NCBI GenBank assembly: GCA_010119145.1
Contig: JAACSU010000007.1
Coordinates: 81,869 to 145,868 of the forward strand
Reading direction: 5' to 3'
Origin: Candidatus Gracilibacteria bacterium
GTDB lineage: Bacteria; Patescibacteriota; Gracilibacteria; BD1-5; UBA6164
Length of the DNA stretch: 64,000 bases
The first letter of the stretch is position 1; each line of letters begins with the position of its first letter. Under the pieces are notes generated by a model that had not been told where the DNA came from, did not search any database, and was given only the letters and a program-made list of their open reading frames with translations. Made by a program: the position numbers and the translations under genes. Of this stretch, positions 42,562 to 53,791 are shown piece by piece.

Positions 42562-42632
42562 GAATGTATGTTAATTATTTATTATATAATACATTAAAAT
42601 TAATATAGTCAATTTATAAAAATATTCTCAAT

Positions 42633-42668
42633 AAAAAATACTCTAGAACATTCTAGAGTATTTTTTTT
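42633..42668. terminator. Terminator of the fur-ZIP operon
   Basis: AAAAAATACTCTAGAA pairs with TTCTAGAGTATTTTTT around CA. It follows the ZIP gene on the reverse strand. Confidence 0.85.
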
Positions 42669-43407
42669 ATTCAAAGAATCGTACAAGCGTCATACCAATA
42701 CATCAAATGAGAAATGCTATGATACTGAGATACTTTTTTTCATTTTGAGCGTGAATGACAGGCATTAAATCAGTAGTTGCTATGTAGAGCAGAGATCATC
42801 CAGCAAAGGCTGCGATGAGTGGGATGATAGAAGTGTCTATAAACGAAAATAATACATCTGAAAGTATAAATCATATACTGGCACTCAGTGCAAAAAATCA
42901 TAATAGCAAGAGTTGCGTTTTCTTTACAATTTTACTCTCTCTAAAAATAGCAGCGAGTGAGAGTGAAACAGGAATCTGATGAAGTGCTACTGCAAATATG
43001 GCTGCATATCAAATCTCTGGGGATATCCCAAATCACACACGTACTCCAACTCCATCGAATAAAGTATGAATAGAGATTCAAATAAGAGAAACAATTGCGA
43101 CATGATCATAATGTTCATGTATATCTTCATGGCTGTGATTCCCATGTTCATGGTCATGCTTATGAGGAGTCAGAAATTCTTCTATGAGATATACAAGCAA
43201 AAATCAAGCAAGGAAACTATAGACTGCTAAGCTATTTTCTTCAAGAGCTTCGGGAAAAATATGAACGAGCGAAAGAGAGAGCATAGAACCAGCTCAAAGC
43301 CCAATCAGCATATTGAGGACACAGCGTGATATTTTCTTTTTTCCATATAAGAAGAAACCACTTCAGGAAATAAGACTCAAGAGAATAAGAGGAAATATAT
43401 AAGACAT
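42667..43407 (-). CDS. ZIP family metal transporter
   Basis: The protein has 246 residues and eight predicted helices. A His-rich cytosolic loop (HKHDHEHGNHSHEDIHEHYDH region, about 85-105) sits between helices 3 and 4. The metal-binding helices 4 and 5 have HTLFDGVGV (about 118) and AVALHQIPVSLSL (about 140). ZIP proteins import Zn or another divalent cation. It ends an operon headed by a Fur-family regulator with a candidate operator at its start codon, so metal-responsive control is likely. Confidence 0.92.
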
Positions 43408-43464
43408 AATTGTATAATTTAAAATTAGGAAAGTTCTACTGTTTTAATTTTATAGGCAAAAAAA

Positions 43465-43722
43465 CTATTTTTTATTTCCCCATCTCCACGCAAGCGTTCC
43501 AGAGCTTCTACTTTTTGAAAGTTTTATAAATATTATCGAGACAATCGCAATTTCAAGAAGAACGATGAGTAAGCCTAGAAAGTTTTCTGCAATCATATTT
43601 ATTTGTAATCGCACCATCCAAACTATAAGTATAGCAAGCAGGATTGTCATGAGCCATCATTCCCAACTAATAGGAGTGAGTCCATAGCCATACGTTTTTT
43701 GTTTAAACCAATATTTATTCAT
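43465..43722 (-). CDS. Small two-helix membrane protein, conserved hypothetical
   Basis: The protein has 85 residues. A polar start with YWFKQKTYGYGLTPISWEGW (about 4-23) leads into two membrane helices (about 25-45 and 47-62). The start motif is one I recall from small membrane proteins of Patescibacteria, with no known function. One glycine is TGA. It lies between the fur-like gene and the ZIP gene, 10 nt from the former. Confidence 0.65.
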
Positions 43723-43732
43723 AATATTTATT

Positions 43733-44131
43733 TTAAGAAATACATTTTTTACAGGTTCCAAAGATTCATAAAGAATGTTCTGAAATTCTAAACCCTTGTT
43801 TTTTTGCAGCTTCAAATATTTTTTTACATATACCATCAGATTCAAAACTTAAAATATCACCACAACTTTGGCACTTCATATGTTCATGATGATGATGTTC
43901 ATGTTCGACCTCATACATATCTCCATTTTCTCAAAGAGGCAGTCTCCGTACTACTCATAGTTCTAAAAAGAGCTTCAGTGTTCGAAAAATACTGGCTCGA
44001 GAAAAATTAGGAAATTCTCACTCTATATCACTCGCTGAAAAAATATGTTTTGCGTCCATCGATTCAAAGAGTTGAATTCTTTCTGGAGTTACATTTTTTT
44101 TATGTTCTTTTAATATATTTTCAATATTCAT
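43733..44131 (-). CDS. Fur-family metalloregulator (Zur/Fur-like)
   Basis: The protein has 132 residues. A winged-helix DNA-binding domain (about 1-80, FSASDIEGEFPNFSRASIFR with recognition helix) is followed by the metal-sensing domain: the His-rich EHEHHHHEH (about 90), CQSCGD (about 102) and CKKC (about 128) as the structural zinc site. The first gene of an operon with a ZIP transporter, so it likely represses metal uptake. A 21-bp palindrome lies immediately upstream of its ATG. Confidence 0.9.
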
Positions 44132-44152
44132 AATTGCGACTTAGTATCAATT
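44132..44152 (-). promoter_or_regulatory. Fur-family operator at the regulator's start codon
   Basis: Two 10-bp arms around one base (AATTGATACT-A-AGTCGCAATT on the reverse strand) match at 8 of 10 positions. This is the size and symmetry of Fur/Zur boxes. It abuts the ATG at 44131. Confidence 0.6.
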
Positions 44153-44258
44153 AAGTAAATATAATATATGAATCTAAAAAGGGAAGTCAAAATATTTTAA
44201 TAAAATTATTAAAATACGTATACTGGTAAGAAGTTATTTACTTATTAAGCATCAAGCT

Positions 44259-44468
44259 ATGAACATGATACAAAAATATATTAAGAAATCTATGAAAGTA
44301 GTACATACATTTTCACTTGAAGAAGTAGCATTGTTTAAACTTATTATGATTATCGCTTGAATAGTCCTTGCAAAAATTTTCCCTGTTTTACTGACGTGAA
44401 ATATTTGGATATATATTATTTTAATACTCGTAGGATCATGAGTTTTGATGCGAAGAATCAAGATATAA
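44259..44468 (+). CDS. Small two-helix membrane protein, unknown
   Basis: The protein has 69 residues. A basic N-terminus (MNMIQKYIKKSMKV) is followed by two membrane helices (about 25-42 and 46-64). Three glycines are TGA. No family is recognised. It is divergent from the fur-like gene and closes with a terminator. Confidence 0.6.
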
Positions 44469-44498
44469 AAAAATCCTCTTAAATGAGGATTTTTTTAT
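44468..44498. terminator. Rho-independent terminator
   Basis: AAAAAAATCCTCTTAA pairs partly with GAGGATTTTTTTAT around a short loop. Confidence 0.8.
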
Positions 44499-44512
44499 TT
44501 TTATAATTATAT

Positions 44513-44975
44513 TTATGCTGCAACAGATTCATATTGATCTTCTGAAGCATCGAGTACTTGTTCTACTTGATTTCTTGTTGCATCAATTTGATCCCCAAAG
44601 TTGGAAGCTGCAAGTACTGTTATAAATTCATGAATTGCTTCATAAAATTCCATTTTTGTCTCATCCTTCGTTACTCTCTTTATATCATCAACAATTTGTA
44701 TCATCAACAATTTGTATCATCATTGTTTCTGCATTGAATAAATTTCACTTTTCAATTTGATATCAAATAGCATCTGATACACCTTGTCTCTTATATAAAT
44801 GATCTGCTAAAGTTCAGATTTTACTTTGTATTGGTTTTTCTAAAGTATCATAATATTCTCTTTGATATGAATTAAGAGAACTTCAATATCCTACGTTCCC
44901 ATAAGGATTGAGTGCTGTAATAGTTGTGTCTGTATCTAAAATCTGTCCTCAGAAATTCGTTGCATCTAATGCCAT
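44513..44975 (-). pseudogene. Hypothetical gene frameshifted by a 16-bp tandem duplication
   Basis: With one copy of a tandem 16-bp repeat removed (copies at 44685-44700 and 44701-44716) this is a clean 148-codon gene from the ATG at 44975 to TAA. Its start MALDATNFGGQILDTDTTIT and its C-terminal half VKRVTKDETKMEFYEAIHEF-type helices are in different frames as sequenced. The predicted product is a small soluble helical protein of unknown family. The duplication may be a recent mutation, a phase-variable slip site, or a sequencing/assembly artefact. Confidence 0.6.
44685..44716. repeat. Tandem 16-bp duplication
   Basis: Two perfect adjacent copies of TCATCAACAATTTGTA. The unit length is not a multiple of three, so it shifts the reading frame of the surrounding gene. 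Confidence 0.9.
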
Positions 44976-45051
44976 AATTAATGTTTAATAGGTAATATAT
45001 TTATATTTAAACATATAATTGAAAATTTGGCAAATAATATGAAATTTAAAT

Positions 45052-45079
45052 TTGCAATCATAAAATATTTTTGTATAGT
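45052..45079 (+). promoter_or_regulatory. Promoter of the DEAD-box helicase leader
   Basis: TTGCAA (45052) and TATAGT (45074) are 16 bp apart. Transcription would start near 45086, about 170 nt before the ATG. Confidence 0.5.
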
Positions 45080-45085
45080 CTGCCT

Positions 45086-45250
45086 CGACATACATCTGAG
45101 AGCAATCTCGGATGACCATTAGAAGAGACACTCCACACGCGATATACACTTTGGAATTCTCTTCACTGCGAGATTTTATTAGTATTTTGTATGTAGGTTT
45201 CTAAGGCTATCGGCTTTAGGATTGTGTCTCTTTTATTTTTTTGTAAAAAT
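45086..45250 (+). ncRNA. Structured 5' leader of the DEAD-box helicase gene
   Basis: A long untranslated leader, GC-richer than its surroundings, with several possible stems: CTAAGGC/GGCTTTAG (45201-45219), AGAGACAC (45124-45131) with GTGTCTCT (45224-45231) just before a T-rich run, AATCTCG with CGAGATT, and ACATAC with GTATGT. The stem next to the T run could act as an attenuator; pairings that cross suggest a pseudoknot or a switch. It matches no family I know. Confidence 0.5.
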
Positions 45251-45254
45251 TTAC

Positions 45255-47114
45255 ATGACAGAAACAACACAGACAGCTGAAACTACAGCTAAAAAAGTTA
45301 CTTTTGCTGACTTAGGACTCTCAGATACTCTCCTGGCTGCTATTACTAAAAAGGGATATGAATTCCCATCAGAAGTTCAAGCAGGAGTTATACCACTTCT
45401 TCTTAACGGAAACAAAGATATCATTGGTCAAGCTCAAACATGAACTGGGAAAACTGCAGCTTTTGGTTTACCACTTTTATCTAGACTTGATATGAATAAA
45501 CGAGGGGTTCAAGCAATGATACTTGCTCCAACTCGAGAACTCGCTATCCAAGTAGCAAATGAAATACAATCATTTGCAGATAGAGGTGTTAAAATAACAC
45601 TTCTCTATGGAGGTCAAAATATTTCAGAAGAACGAAGAGCCCTCAAGAATGGACCACATATCGTTGTTGGTACTCCAGGTCGAGTAAAAGATCATCTTAT
45701 CACAAAGAGAACTCTTGATCTTTCAACGATTGATTACTTCATTCTCGATGAAGCTGATGAAATGTTGAATATCGGTTTTAGAGAAGAAATTGAAGAAATT
45801 CTTGGTCACACTCCAGATAATAAAAAAACACTTCTATTTTCTGCAACTATGCCAAGAGAGATCTTGCTACTTGCTAAAAAATATATGCACGATTATGATA
45901 CAGTCGCTATTCAATCTAAATCTACTATTTCAGATAGGATTACTCAAATATATTACGAAGTTGCTCCGAGAAATAAATTTGAAGCCCTTTCAAGAGTTAT
46001 AGATATGACCGTTGATTTTTACGGAATCGTATTTTGTAAAACGAAAATGGATGTTGATGAAGTTGCTTCTAAACTTATTGGTCGAGGAATCAAAGCTGAA
46101 GCAATTCATGGTGATATCGAACAAAAAAACAGAGAAAAAGTACTTGCTCGTTTTAAATCTAAAAAGATTTCTATACTTGTAGCGACTGATGTAGCTGCTC
46201 GAGGGATTGATGTTGAGGATCTTACACACGTTGTAAATTATTCACTTCCAGATAACGCTGAAGTATATACTCATAGAATTGGACGAACTGCGAGAGCAGG
46301 GAAGACTGGTACAGCTATCAACTTTGTATCACGAACAGATAGTAGAAAACTCTTTGGAATTGAAAGACTCCTCAAACAAAAAATGACAAAAGGACAAGTT
46401 CCTGGTGCTCGTGAAGTAGTGGATATACAAAAGAAAAGAATGGTAGGAAATATTGCAAATCTTATTAGTGATGCAAAACTCTCAGATTTTGAAGCAATGG
46501 CAAAAAGTTTACTTGAGCTTGGAACACCAGAAATAGTACTTGCTGCAATTTTAAAAGATGCGCACGCTGACAAGTTTGACGAAAAATCATACAATATCAT
46601 CGCTGAAACTCCTCAAATGGCACCAAATGGAGAACAAAGAATCTTTATAGCAAAAGGGAAACTTGATAATATGGACCCAGGAAGCCTTATTCGATTCATC
46701 GAAACAGAAGTTGGGATGAAGATTGGAGATGTAGGGAAAATTGATATCCTAGAAAAATTCTCTTATATGAACGTTCAAGCTGCGGACGCTGAGCAAATAC
46801 TTGCTCATTTCAAAGAACAAAACCCAAGACAACCACTCATCGTTCAAGCTAAGGCTCGAAACTCAGATGGAGGTGGAGGACGATCAAGTGGAGGAGGTCG
46901 AGGATTCTCAGGAGGTGGAAGCAGAGGAAGTGGATTCTCAGGAGGAGGTTCAGGTGGTCGATCAAGTGGAAGTGGATATTCTGGAGGAGGTTCAGGTGGT
47001 CGATCAAGTGGTGGATGATCTGGATACAAGTGAGGTGGAGCTTGAAGATCAAGAAGCTCTTCAGGTGGAGGATCAAGAGATTCTGGAGGGAGCAGTTATG
47101 GTTGGAAGAAATAA
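45255..47114 (+). CDS. DEAD-box RNA helicase (DeaD/CsdA type)
   Basis: The protein has 619 residues and unwinds structured RNA, usually for ribosome assembly and cold growth. Motif I AQTGTGKT (about 62, one Gly TGA), APTRELA (Ia), DEAD as LDEADEM (about 166), SATMP (about 197), and HRIGRTARAG (about 340). A DbpA-type RNA-binding domain (about 460-535) and a long Gly/Ser/Arg-rich tail (RSSGGGRGF... about 540-619) follow. The tail's codons are mostly GGA/GGT; TGA appears mainly near its end. It is preceded by a structured leader. Confidence 0.96.
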
Positions 47115-47148
47115 TTCTTCTCGCTATTTTCCTGAAAATCAATACAAT

Positions 47149-47179
47149 TAAAGACTAAGTTACTTCTTAGTCTTTTTTT
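47149..47179 (+). terminator. Rho-independent terminator
   Basis: AAAGACTAAG pairs with CTTAGTCTTT around TTACTT, with a T run. It ends the helicase gene. Confidence 0.85.
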
Positions 47180-47728
47180 ATGTATAGTTTTATTATTATT
47201 GGTCTCTTTGCTGTAGTTATACTCTGAGTAATTGGGTATATTTTGGTGAATCAATTGAGTAAATTTATGAAATGAAGTCTTGAAATCAAAATACCAAGAA
47301 AGATCTATCATATGTGAGACGAGATATCATGAAATCTCACACTAAAAACGAAACAAGACATTGATAGTACCTGAATTACTCTTGATTTAATTCTTCGAGA
47401 ACGACAAAACTCATATGCAGCTGGGAGAAATAGATCGAGATCTGTTGAAATTAAAAGATATTCTATAGATATTGCAGGACCCAAAAAATACATATCATGA
47501 GATACAGAGGTCTTTGATTTTAAAATACGTATTCCTCTTGCAAGTGATGTCCCAGAAATCAAGACTTCATTAGGACGATTTAAGATTCTGAGAGGATATT
47601 ATAATCGTGTCCCAAAACTTCAAAAATATATATGGTCTCTTTGAGCTCGTGTAAATTGTGATGGAGTAGATATTACCTCGAGAGCAAGCGTGAGAGTAAA
47701 TCAACATCCAAATAATGGAAACATATAA
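47180..47728 (+). CDS. Membrane-anchored arrestin-like domain protein
   Basis: The protein has 182 residues. One N-terminal membrane helix (about 3-25) is followed by a beta-sandwich: LEIKIPRKIYHMGDEISGNL (about 34-53) and TLDLILRER (about 67) have the pattern of arrestin-like (Spo0M/SpoVAF-type) N-terminal domains. Its ATG overlaps the previous terminator, so it likely has a weak promoter or is read through. Function unknown; a scaffold role is plausible. Confidence 0.55.
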
Positions 47729-47783
47729 GTCACTGTTTACAATTTAGTTTCTAAAAGTAGTATAGAAGTATACTACTTTTTAT

Positions 47784-49634
47784 ATGGAAAAAATTATGAA
47801 TAAACAGCAATTTGAAAAAAATATAGCTCAGATACACAAACTTTTTGAAGCCAATGAATCTCATTTTAATACCTTAAGTTCTTGAATCCACAAAGATAAT
47901 GAAGCGCGAATAATTCTTGATGACTTTTTAGATCATATGTGATTAGAAAAAAATGCCACTACGAGATATATTGCGAGTGCGAGAATCTCTGATAAAAAAT
48001 GTGAATCTCTTGATGTGTATCTTAAGAAAAATGGATACTCACAAACACAGAGAGATGCTGCGTTTGATAGTAGTTACAGATATGTACAAGCATATTATGA
48101 AAAACTCCAAGATGCATTTCTCAGTGATATCACATCTGCAGGACTACTCTCAGATTTTTACTGAGAAATTTTTACCACTGTTCATAAGCTTTGAAAGCTC
48201 TATAGTGAACTATTTCTTGAGTGGAACAGAAAACTCATGTTTGAACAAAACAGAGAACTCGAAGCTCGCTTTGATGATAATCAAGAAGCTATTATTTTTT
48301 TCTTAGAAGAAAATAACTTATTTGATACAGGACATCATGGGGAATTAGCTGATAGATGTTATTCTGTGTTACAAAAGGATTGAGAGACATACAAATCTGT
48401 GAGTTACGCTCTAGCTTTTCCAGATATCATTCAAAAAATTTCACTGTCTTATGATCAGTGTATTGCGAAATTAGAAACACTTGAGGATGAAATTTATGAC
48501 AGAAAATCAGCGTATATTAGATATTTTAAGGCAACTCAAAAAGCACTCACTGAAACAAATCCAAATAACTGTGTAAAACTCTGGAGTGAGGTAGATATTG
48601 CGTGGATGGCAATTGATACTCCCATTCAACCATGACATCTTATGGAATACTACGATGATGCATATAGAAGAAGTGTGGCTATAGAATTTGACCTGCGTCT
48701 TTCAGATCCAAGTTTAATGGAGTCTACAGTAGCCAAGGATGTTGAACATATGTACGAAGCTATGTTTGATGAAATTGGTCGTGAAAATTTTAAAGAGAGT
48801 TACGAGTATTCTCTCAAAAACCAAAAACAAGTGCAGCTCTATATCTGAGCTCCAGTTTTACAATACGCTTCATTTTTAACATGAGCCTATAGTGCACAAG
48901 TCGTTCCAAATGATGGAGAAGTAAGTAAAGTGTTTGGAAAAAAGATATTTGCCTTTCCAAAGTATATACTCGAGGCTCAAAAATCAGCTCCAAAGATGAA
49001 GCTTGATTATGAAATGATAGACAGAGAAATTATTAAGAAACACACAGCAATTTTAGAATGAGATGAAAATAGATACTACGAAATATATGATATAGAAACC
49101 ATCGGTCACGAGTATGGTCATACACTTTGGTTAACTCCAAGCTCTGAAGTAACGATGTGAGAAAAATGACTCTTTAAAAATATAGAAGAGTTCAAGGCAA
49201 CAGCTGGATGAATGGTCGCATACTTTATCAAGTGATGAAATGCTGAGCTTGATGAGGATGTCCTAGTAACCTATCTCTATCGAAGTATTAAAATGATGCG
49301 TTATCGTGAAGTTGAGGATATACTTCCTTATTATTGTGAGTGTCTCATACATCTCCACGTACTCTTTGAATCTGGTATTTTGACCTATAGGTTTGGAAAA
49401 ATTTCATTTCATTTCACTTCTGAACTCCTCCAAATTTTCAAAGATTTACTCACAGGAACCTATACACAGCTCATGTTTACCTACCTCAACCAAATGGAAG
49501 CAGGTAATTTTCTCTTTGAATTTGTAGTCAAAGAGAATTGAGTATTTCTCCCAAAAGATGCTAAGTGCCGAAAATTTGTAGAAGATTATTACTCAAAATA
49601 TCAAGAAATAGGAAACGAAGTGATGGAGAAATAG
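47784..49634 (+). CDS. CiaB-like protein with HExxH metalloprotease motif
   Basis: The protein has 616 residues, soluble and without a signal peptide. The zinc motif is HEYGHTLW (about 436), followed by an acidic third ligand candidate in EEFKATAGG (about 465). The middle region reads VDIAWMAIDTPIQPGHLMEYYDD (about 272-295 in part). The pattern fits the CiaB family (Campylobacter invasion antigen B homologues), many of which carry HExxH. This suggests a peptidase, possibly delivered into a host, but that is inference. It ends 1 nt from the convergent HTH gene. Confidence 0.6.
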
Positions 49635-49635
49635 A

Positions 49636-49929
49636 TTATTGTATGTAAACTCATAAGGCTTTATAAATTTTGTATCTTGTAAAAATCACAACAGTTTCTG
49701 CTGAAGTTTTGGCTTTTAATTTTTTTCGAGCACTGACAATTGATTGTTTTATAGCTCATTCAGAAACTCCTTGCTTATATGCTATTTCTTTTAGCATTAA
49801 TCCTTCAGATAATAATTGCAATCTTTCTAACTCAATTTTAGAAATATGAGATGCTTCAAATACTTTTCAATCTCTTTTTAAAAGCTTTATTTCCTCTAAT
49901 AATCAAGTTCATTCAGAATCCTCAGACAT
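49636..49929 (-). CDS. LuxR-type HTH regulator
   Basis: The protein has 97 residues. A GerE/LuxR helix-turn-helix occupies about 31-85: ISKIELERLQLLSEGLMLKE, then IAYKQGVSEGAIKQSIVSAR (recognition helix). No receiver or sensor domain is attached, so it is a stand-alone DNA-binding unit. It is divergent from recQ and could regulate it or itself. Confidence 0.75.
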
Positions 49930-50025
49930 ATTTTTGTTATTTTAGTACTTATATATATCTTTATATATAAGTAAAATTAATTATAAAGTCCTTGAATTAA
50001 AAACTAAATAGAGCATAATAAGGCT

Positions 50026-52365
50026 ATGCAAAAAAATATACAAACAATACTTCAAAATACCTTCGGTTTGGAGTCATTTCGAGACCGACAGGAAGAAATA
50101 ATAGAGAATATAATAGCGTGAAATGACACGCTTGTTTTTATGCCTACTGGGTGAGGAAAATCACTCACGTATCAACTCCCAGGTTTAGTGAGAGAATGAA
50201 TTACCGTTGTTATTTCTCCTCTTATTTCTCTTATGAAGGATCAAGTAGATGCTTTGAGAAAACTCTGAGTACGAGCAGAGCTTATCAACTCAACCCTTTC
50301 AGGAAAAGAAAAAGACGATATTATGTATGAGTTAAAATATTCTTCTCAACCAAGATACGCGTGAGACGAATACTCTGAAGCATTAAGTGATAACAATCCT
50401 ATCAAATTTCTCTATATTGCTCCAGAAAGACTGAACTCAAGAGAGTTTATATCTATTCTTAAACAAACAAAAATTAGCCTCATTGCAATTGATGAAGCGC
50501 ATTGTATCAGTCAATGGTGACATGATTTTAGACCAAGTTATATGAAAATTAAAAGCTTCATAGAGGAGCTTGCAGGAGAACAAAGAGAGTTTCCTATAGT
50601 TGGACTGACAGCTACTGCCACTCAAAAAGTACGTACAGATATAGTAGAGCGACTCTGACTTACAAAATTTACAAATTATATTTCAGGATTTGATCGGAAA
50701 AATATCATTCTTGTCGTACGAGAGATATCGGTGAAAGAAGAAAAACAAAAGAAAATTGTAGAAATAATCGAGAAAACTCCTTGAGTTTGAATTATCTATT
50801 GTTCAAGTCGTAAGCATGTTATAGAAGTGAGTGAGTACCTTATTTCAAAATGAATCAAAGCATGAATATATAAATGAGATTTATCACCCTCTGCTCGAGA
50901 AGATGAACAAAATAAATTTATGAATGATGAATACAAAGTTATGGTCGCAACCAATGCTTTTGGTATGTGAATCGATAAAAAAGATATTCGATTTGTTATC
51001 CATTATAATTTACCAGGAAGTATTGAAAATTACTATCAGGAAGTTTGAAGAGCTGGACGTGATGGTCGTATGAGTTATGGTATCGTACTTGCGAGTTATG
51101 GTGATACAAAAATTCAAGAATTTTTTATTGATCACACCTATCCTGAAAAGAAACAAATTTTAGAATTCTATGATTATTTATACAAAGACTTTAAAACGTC
51201 AGAAGGGAAATGAACTCGAGTTGCAAAGACCTATTTTGTCATGGCGAGTGAGTCTGGAGTAGGAAATGATATGATAGTTTGAAGTATTATAAAAATCCTT
51301 GAAAAATATAATATTATTCGCAGATGACTCGAGGAAACAGACAGTGAGTCTGATTTTAGAGGTCGAGGATTAACACTACTACAAGATAAGAGGCCACATT
51401 CACATCTCATGATAGATTGGAAACGTCAGGATTTACTCAAAGATGAATCAAACTTCAAACTGGAACAAATGAAACGACTGCTTTTTTATCCAAGTTGTCG
51501 AAAGAGGTTTATACTCGAATATTTTGGAGATACAGAAGATCTTGCAACTCTCTGAGATAATTGCTGACTGTGTGATTTTTGTTTAGAATGAAATAAATTT
51601 AGTGCAGAAGAAAAAGAAAAAATTGTTCCAGCGAGTACCTACTGACTGGTACTTGAAACAATAAAAAAATACAACGAAAAGTTTGGCCAAACTCTTCTCT
51701 CTAAAGTCCTTCATGGAAGTAGCGAGAAAAGAATCCAAGATTGGAATTTGGATGTATATGAACATTTTGGAGCACTCAAAGAATATTCACTTGTATGAAT
51801 TCAAGCACTTTTTGAAGCACTTCAAATGGAAGGATTTATCTTTAAAACAGATGGAAAATATCCACTCATTTGAGTCACTGAGCTTGGATCAGCAGCCGTT
51901 TACAAAGATAAATATATCCAAAATGTTTTGTCTGACCTCAATACCTATGTACTTCAAAAAGTTTGAAAGAAACTTTCAAACTCAAATACTACTACTGCAA
52001 AAAAATGAACGTCATCTCTAAAACAAAGACTTTCTAAGTGAAGTACGTATTCGGAAACGCATAAATTATTTCAACAAAAAAAGTCTATCCAAGAAATTTC
52101 AATAGAAAGAGAGCTTTCTGTTCAAACAGTCGAATCACATATTATAACTCTCTATACTCAGTGAGAGGTATCTCTGGCTGATGCTATGAAATTAGTAGAT
52201 TATGAAAAGACAAAAATAGTAAAAAAGGCTATTGATTCAGATGCACTTTTTGAAAATACTCAACTCAAGCCAATAAAGGATGCTTTAGAAGCTGACGGAA
52301 AAACTGATATAAGTTATTTTGATATCAAGTTAACAATTGCTATGATGGAAAAAGGAGACGTATAA
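50026..52365 (+). CDS. recQ: ATP-dependent DNA helicase RecQ
   Basis: RecQ is a 3'-5' DNA helicase that processes stalled forks and recombination intermediates. The protein has 779 residues. Walker A MPTGGGKS (about 40, middle Gly TGA), DEAHCISQWGHDFR (about 156, with the RecQ aromatic loop), and LTATAT (about 190). The zinc-binding module has CRKRF, CGLCDFC (about 485-515). A winged helix and a C-terminal HTH_40-type helix-turn-helix (KSIQEISIERELSVQTVESH, about 692) follow. yaaA starts 25 nt later. Confidence 0.96.
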
Positions 52366-52390
52366 ATAATACTTTATAAATTTAGTTATT

Positions 52391-53053
52391 ATGAAAATTA
52401 TTTATTTGATTCCTCCAAGTGAGGGAAAGAATAATTGATGAATCAGCGAATATGAAAAACTCAGTTTCAATTTTAAGAAACCATTGAATATAGCAATTTC
52501 TGCGTCGCAAAAGGATCTAAAATGTATTTGAAAAAGATTTGAAGAGGGAATAGAATTGAATAAAAATATAAATAGCTCATGAGTATTAGCAGCAATTGAG
52601 AGATATTCCTGAGTGATGTATAGTTCTATAGATTATGTTTGAATGTCAGAATCGTGAAAAAAATATTTTGAAGATAATTTTATTATAGTCTCAGGTATGT
52701 ACTGACTCATACGTCCTCTTGATAGTATTTGAAATTATAAACTCCCAATCGAGACGAAGTGACTCAAGGATTTTTGGTGAGAATCACTCACTCATGAACT
52801 GAATAATATTTGAGCAGACATAATAATTGATTTACTTCCAAATTCGTATAAAAAAGTAATCCAATGGAACAATATTACATCGAAAGTTCTTTCTATAAAC
52901 TTCTACTCAGAGAAAAAAAATGAACTAAAAAAAATAACGCATTGAGTCAAAAAAATAAAGTGAGAATATATCCACACTCTTTGTAATAAGGGATCAATAG
53001 ATGATGTAATAGTTTGAAATAATATACATCAGGAGTTAAAAATAATAGTATAA
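52391..53053 (+). CDS. yaaA: YaaA family peroxide stress protein
   Basis: YaaA lowers free iron and oxidative damage under H2O2 stress and binds DNA; its exact activity is not settled. The protein has 220 residues. Marks: LIPPSEGKN (about 7-15), MSESGKKYF, IIVSGMYGLIRPLDSIGNYK (about 98-117), LPIETKGLKDFW and IDLLPNSYKK. Over ten glycines are TGA. It is co-transcribed after recQ and closes with a terminator. Confidence 0.94.
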
Positions 53054-53083
53054 AAAAAGAACGAAAATTTTCGTTCTTTTTTT
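53052..53083. terminator. Bidirectional terminator
   Basis: AAAAAAAGAACGAAAA pairs with TTTTCGTTCTTTTTTT. It serves yaaA and the convergent pirin gene. Confidence 0.9.
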
Positions 53084-53783
53084 ATTTCATTGGAACTTCT
53101 ATAATAAGTATATCTGATCAATATAATGATTCAAATAGTATAGAATCTTCTTGTGTGATTCAAATTGCATCTCTTTGTCAAAGAGATTCTCAAGCAATCA
53201 TGCAGTCTCAATATATACTCATAATATAAAGACCGTTATCTTCATTATATTTTTTATATTTTTGAGAAGTTCATTTTTCTAAAACTATTCTAGATATATG
53301 GCTATTTTGATTTATTAGTACATTTTCTCATTCTGTAGGTCACGCAAGTAGTTGAAATGTATTTTTTCTTCAATCTTCTGAAAACTTTTTTTGTGAATAT
53401 TGTGGAGCTATATTTCTATTTTTAGTTTCAATCCATATTTGAAAAAATTCTCAATCTTCATTTCACTCATTCATTTCAGAGTGTACAACTCAAGTTCAAG
53501 CAGACATAGATTGAACTTCTCCAGGGATAAGTGTTTCCTCATTCCCCATAGAATCACGATGAGTAAGACTTCAAGATAGAGCGAGCGTAATAATTTCCAT
53601 ATTATCATGAGGGTGTTCTCAAAATCCTCTTCCTGCTTGTACAATATCATTATTAATAACTCTAAGAGTTCAAAATCACATTATTTTAGGATTATAATAA
53701 TCAGCAAAACTAAAGCTAAAATTACTTTTTAGCCAACCATGGTCAGATCATCATCTTTCATTAGCAGGGTAGAGCGTATACAT
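53082..53783 (-). CDS. Pirin family protein
   Basis: The protein has 233 residues of a bicupin fold. The metal site is complete: GFGEHPHDNMEIIT (about 57-70, two His), and HSEMNESENE (about 101, His and Glu). Pirins can act as quercetin 2,3-dioxygenases or as redox-sensitive cofactors. It lies 8 nt after the nitroreductase gene and is controlled from the same promoter region. Confidence 0.92.
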
Positions 53784-53791
53784 AATTACAA

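Noticed and set aside
46844-47151. Proline-rich and Val/Glu-rich frames on both strands
   Set aside because: They are shadows of the Gly/Ser/Arg-rich repeat tail of the DEAD-box helicase.
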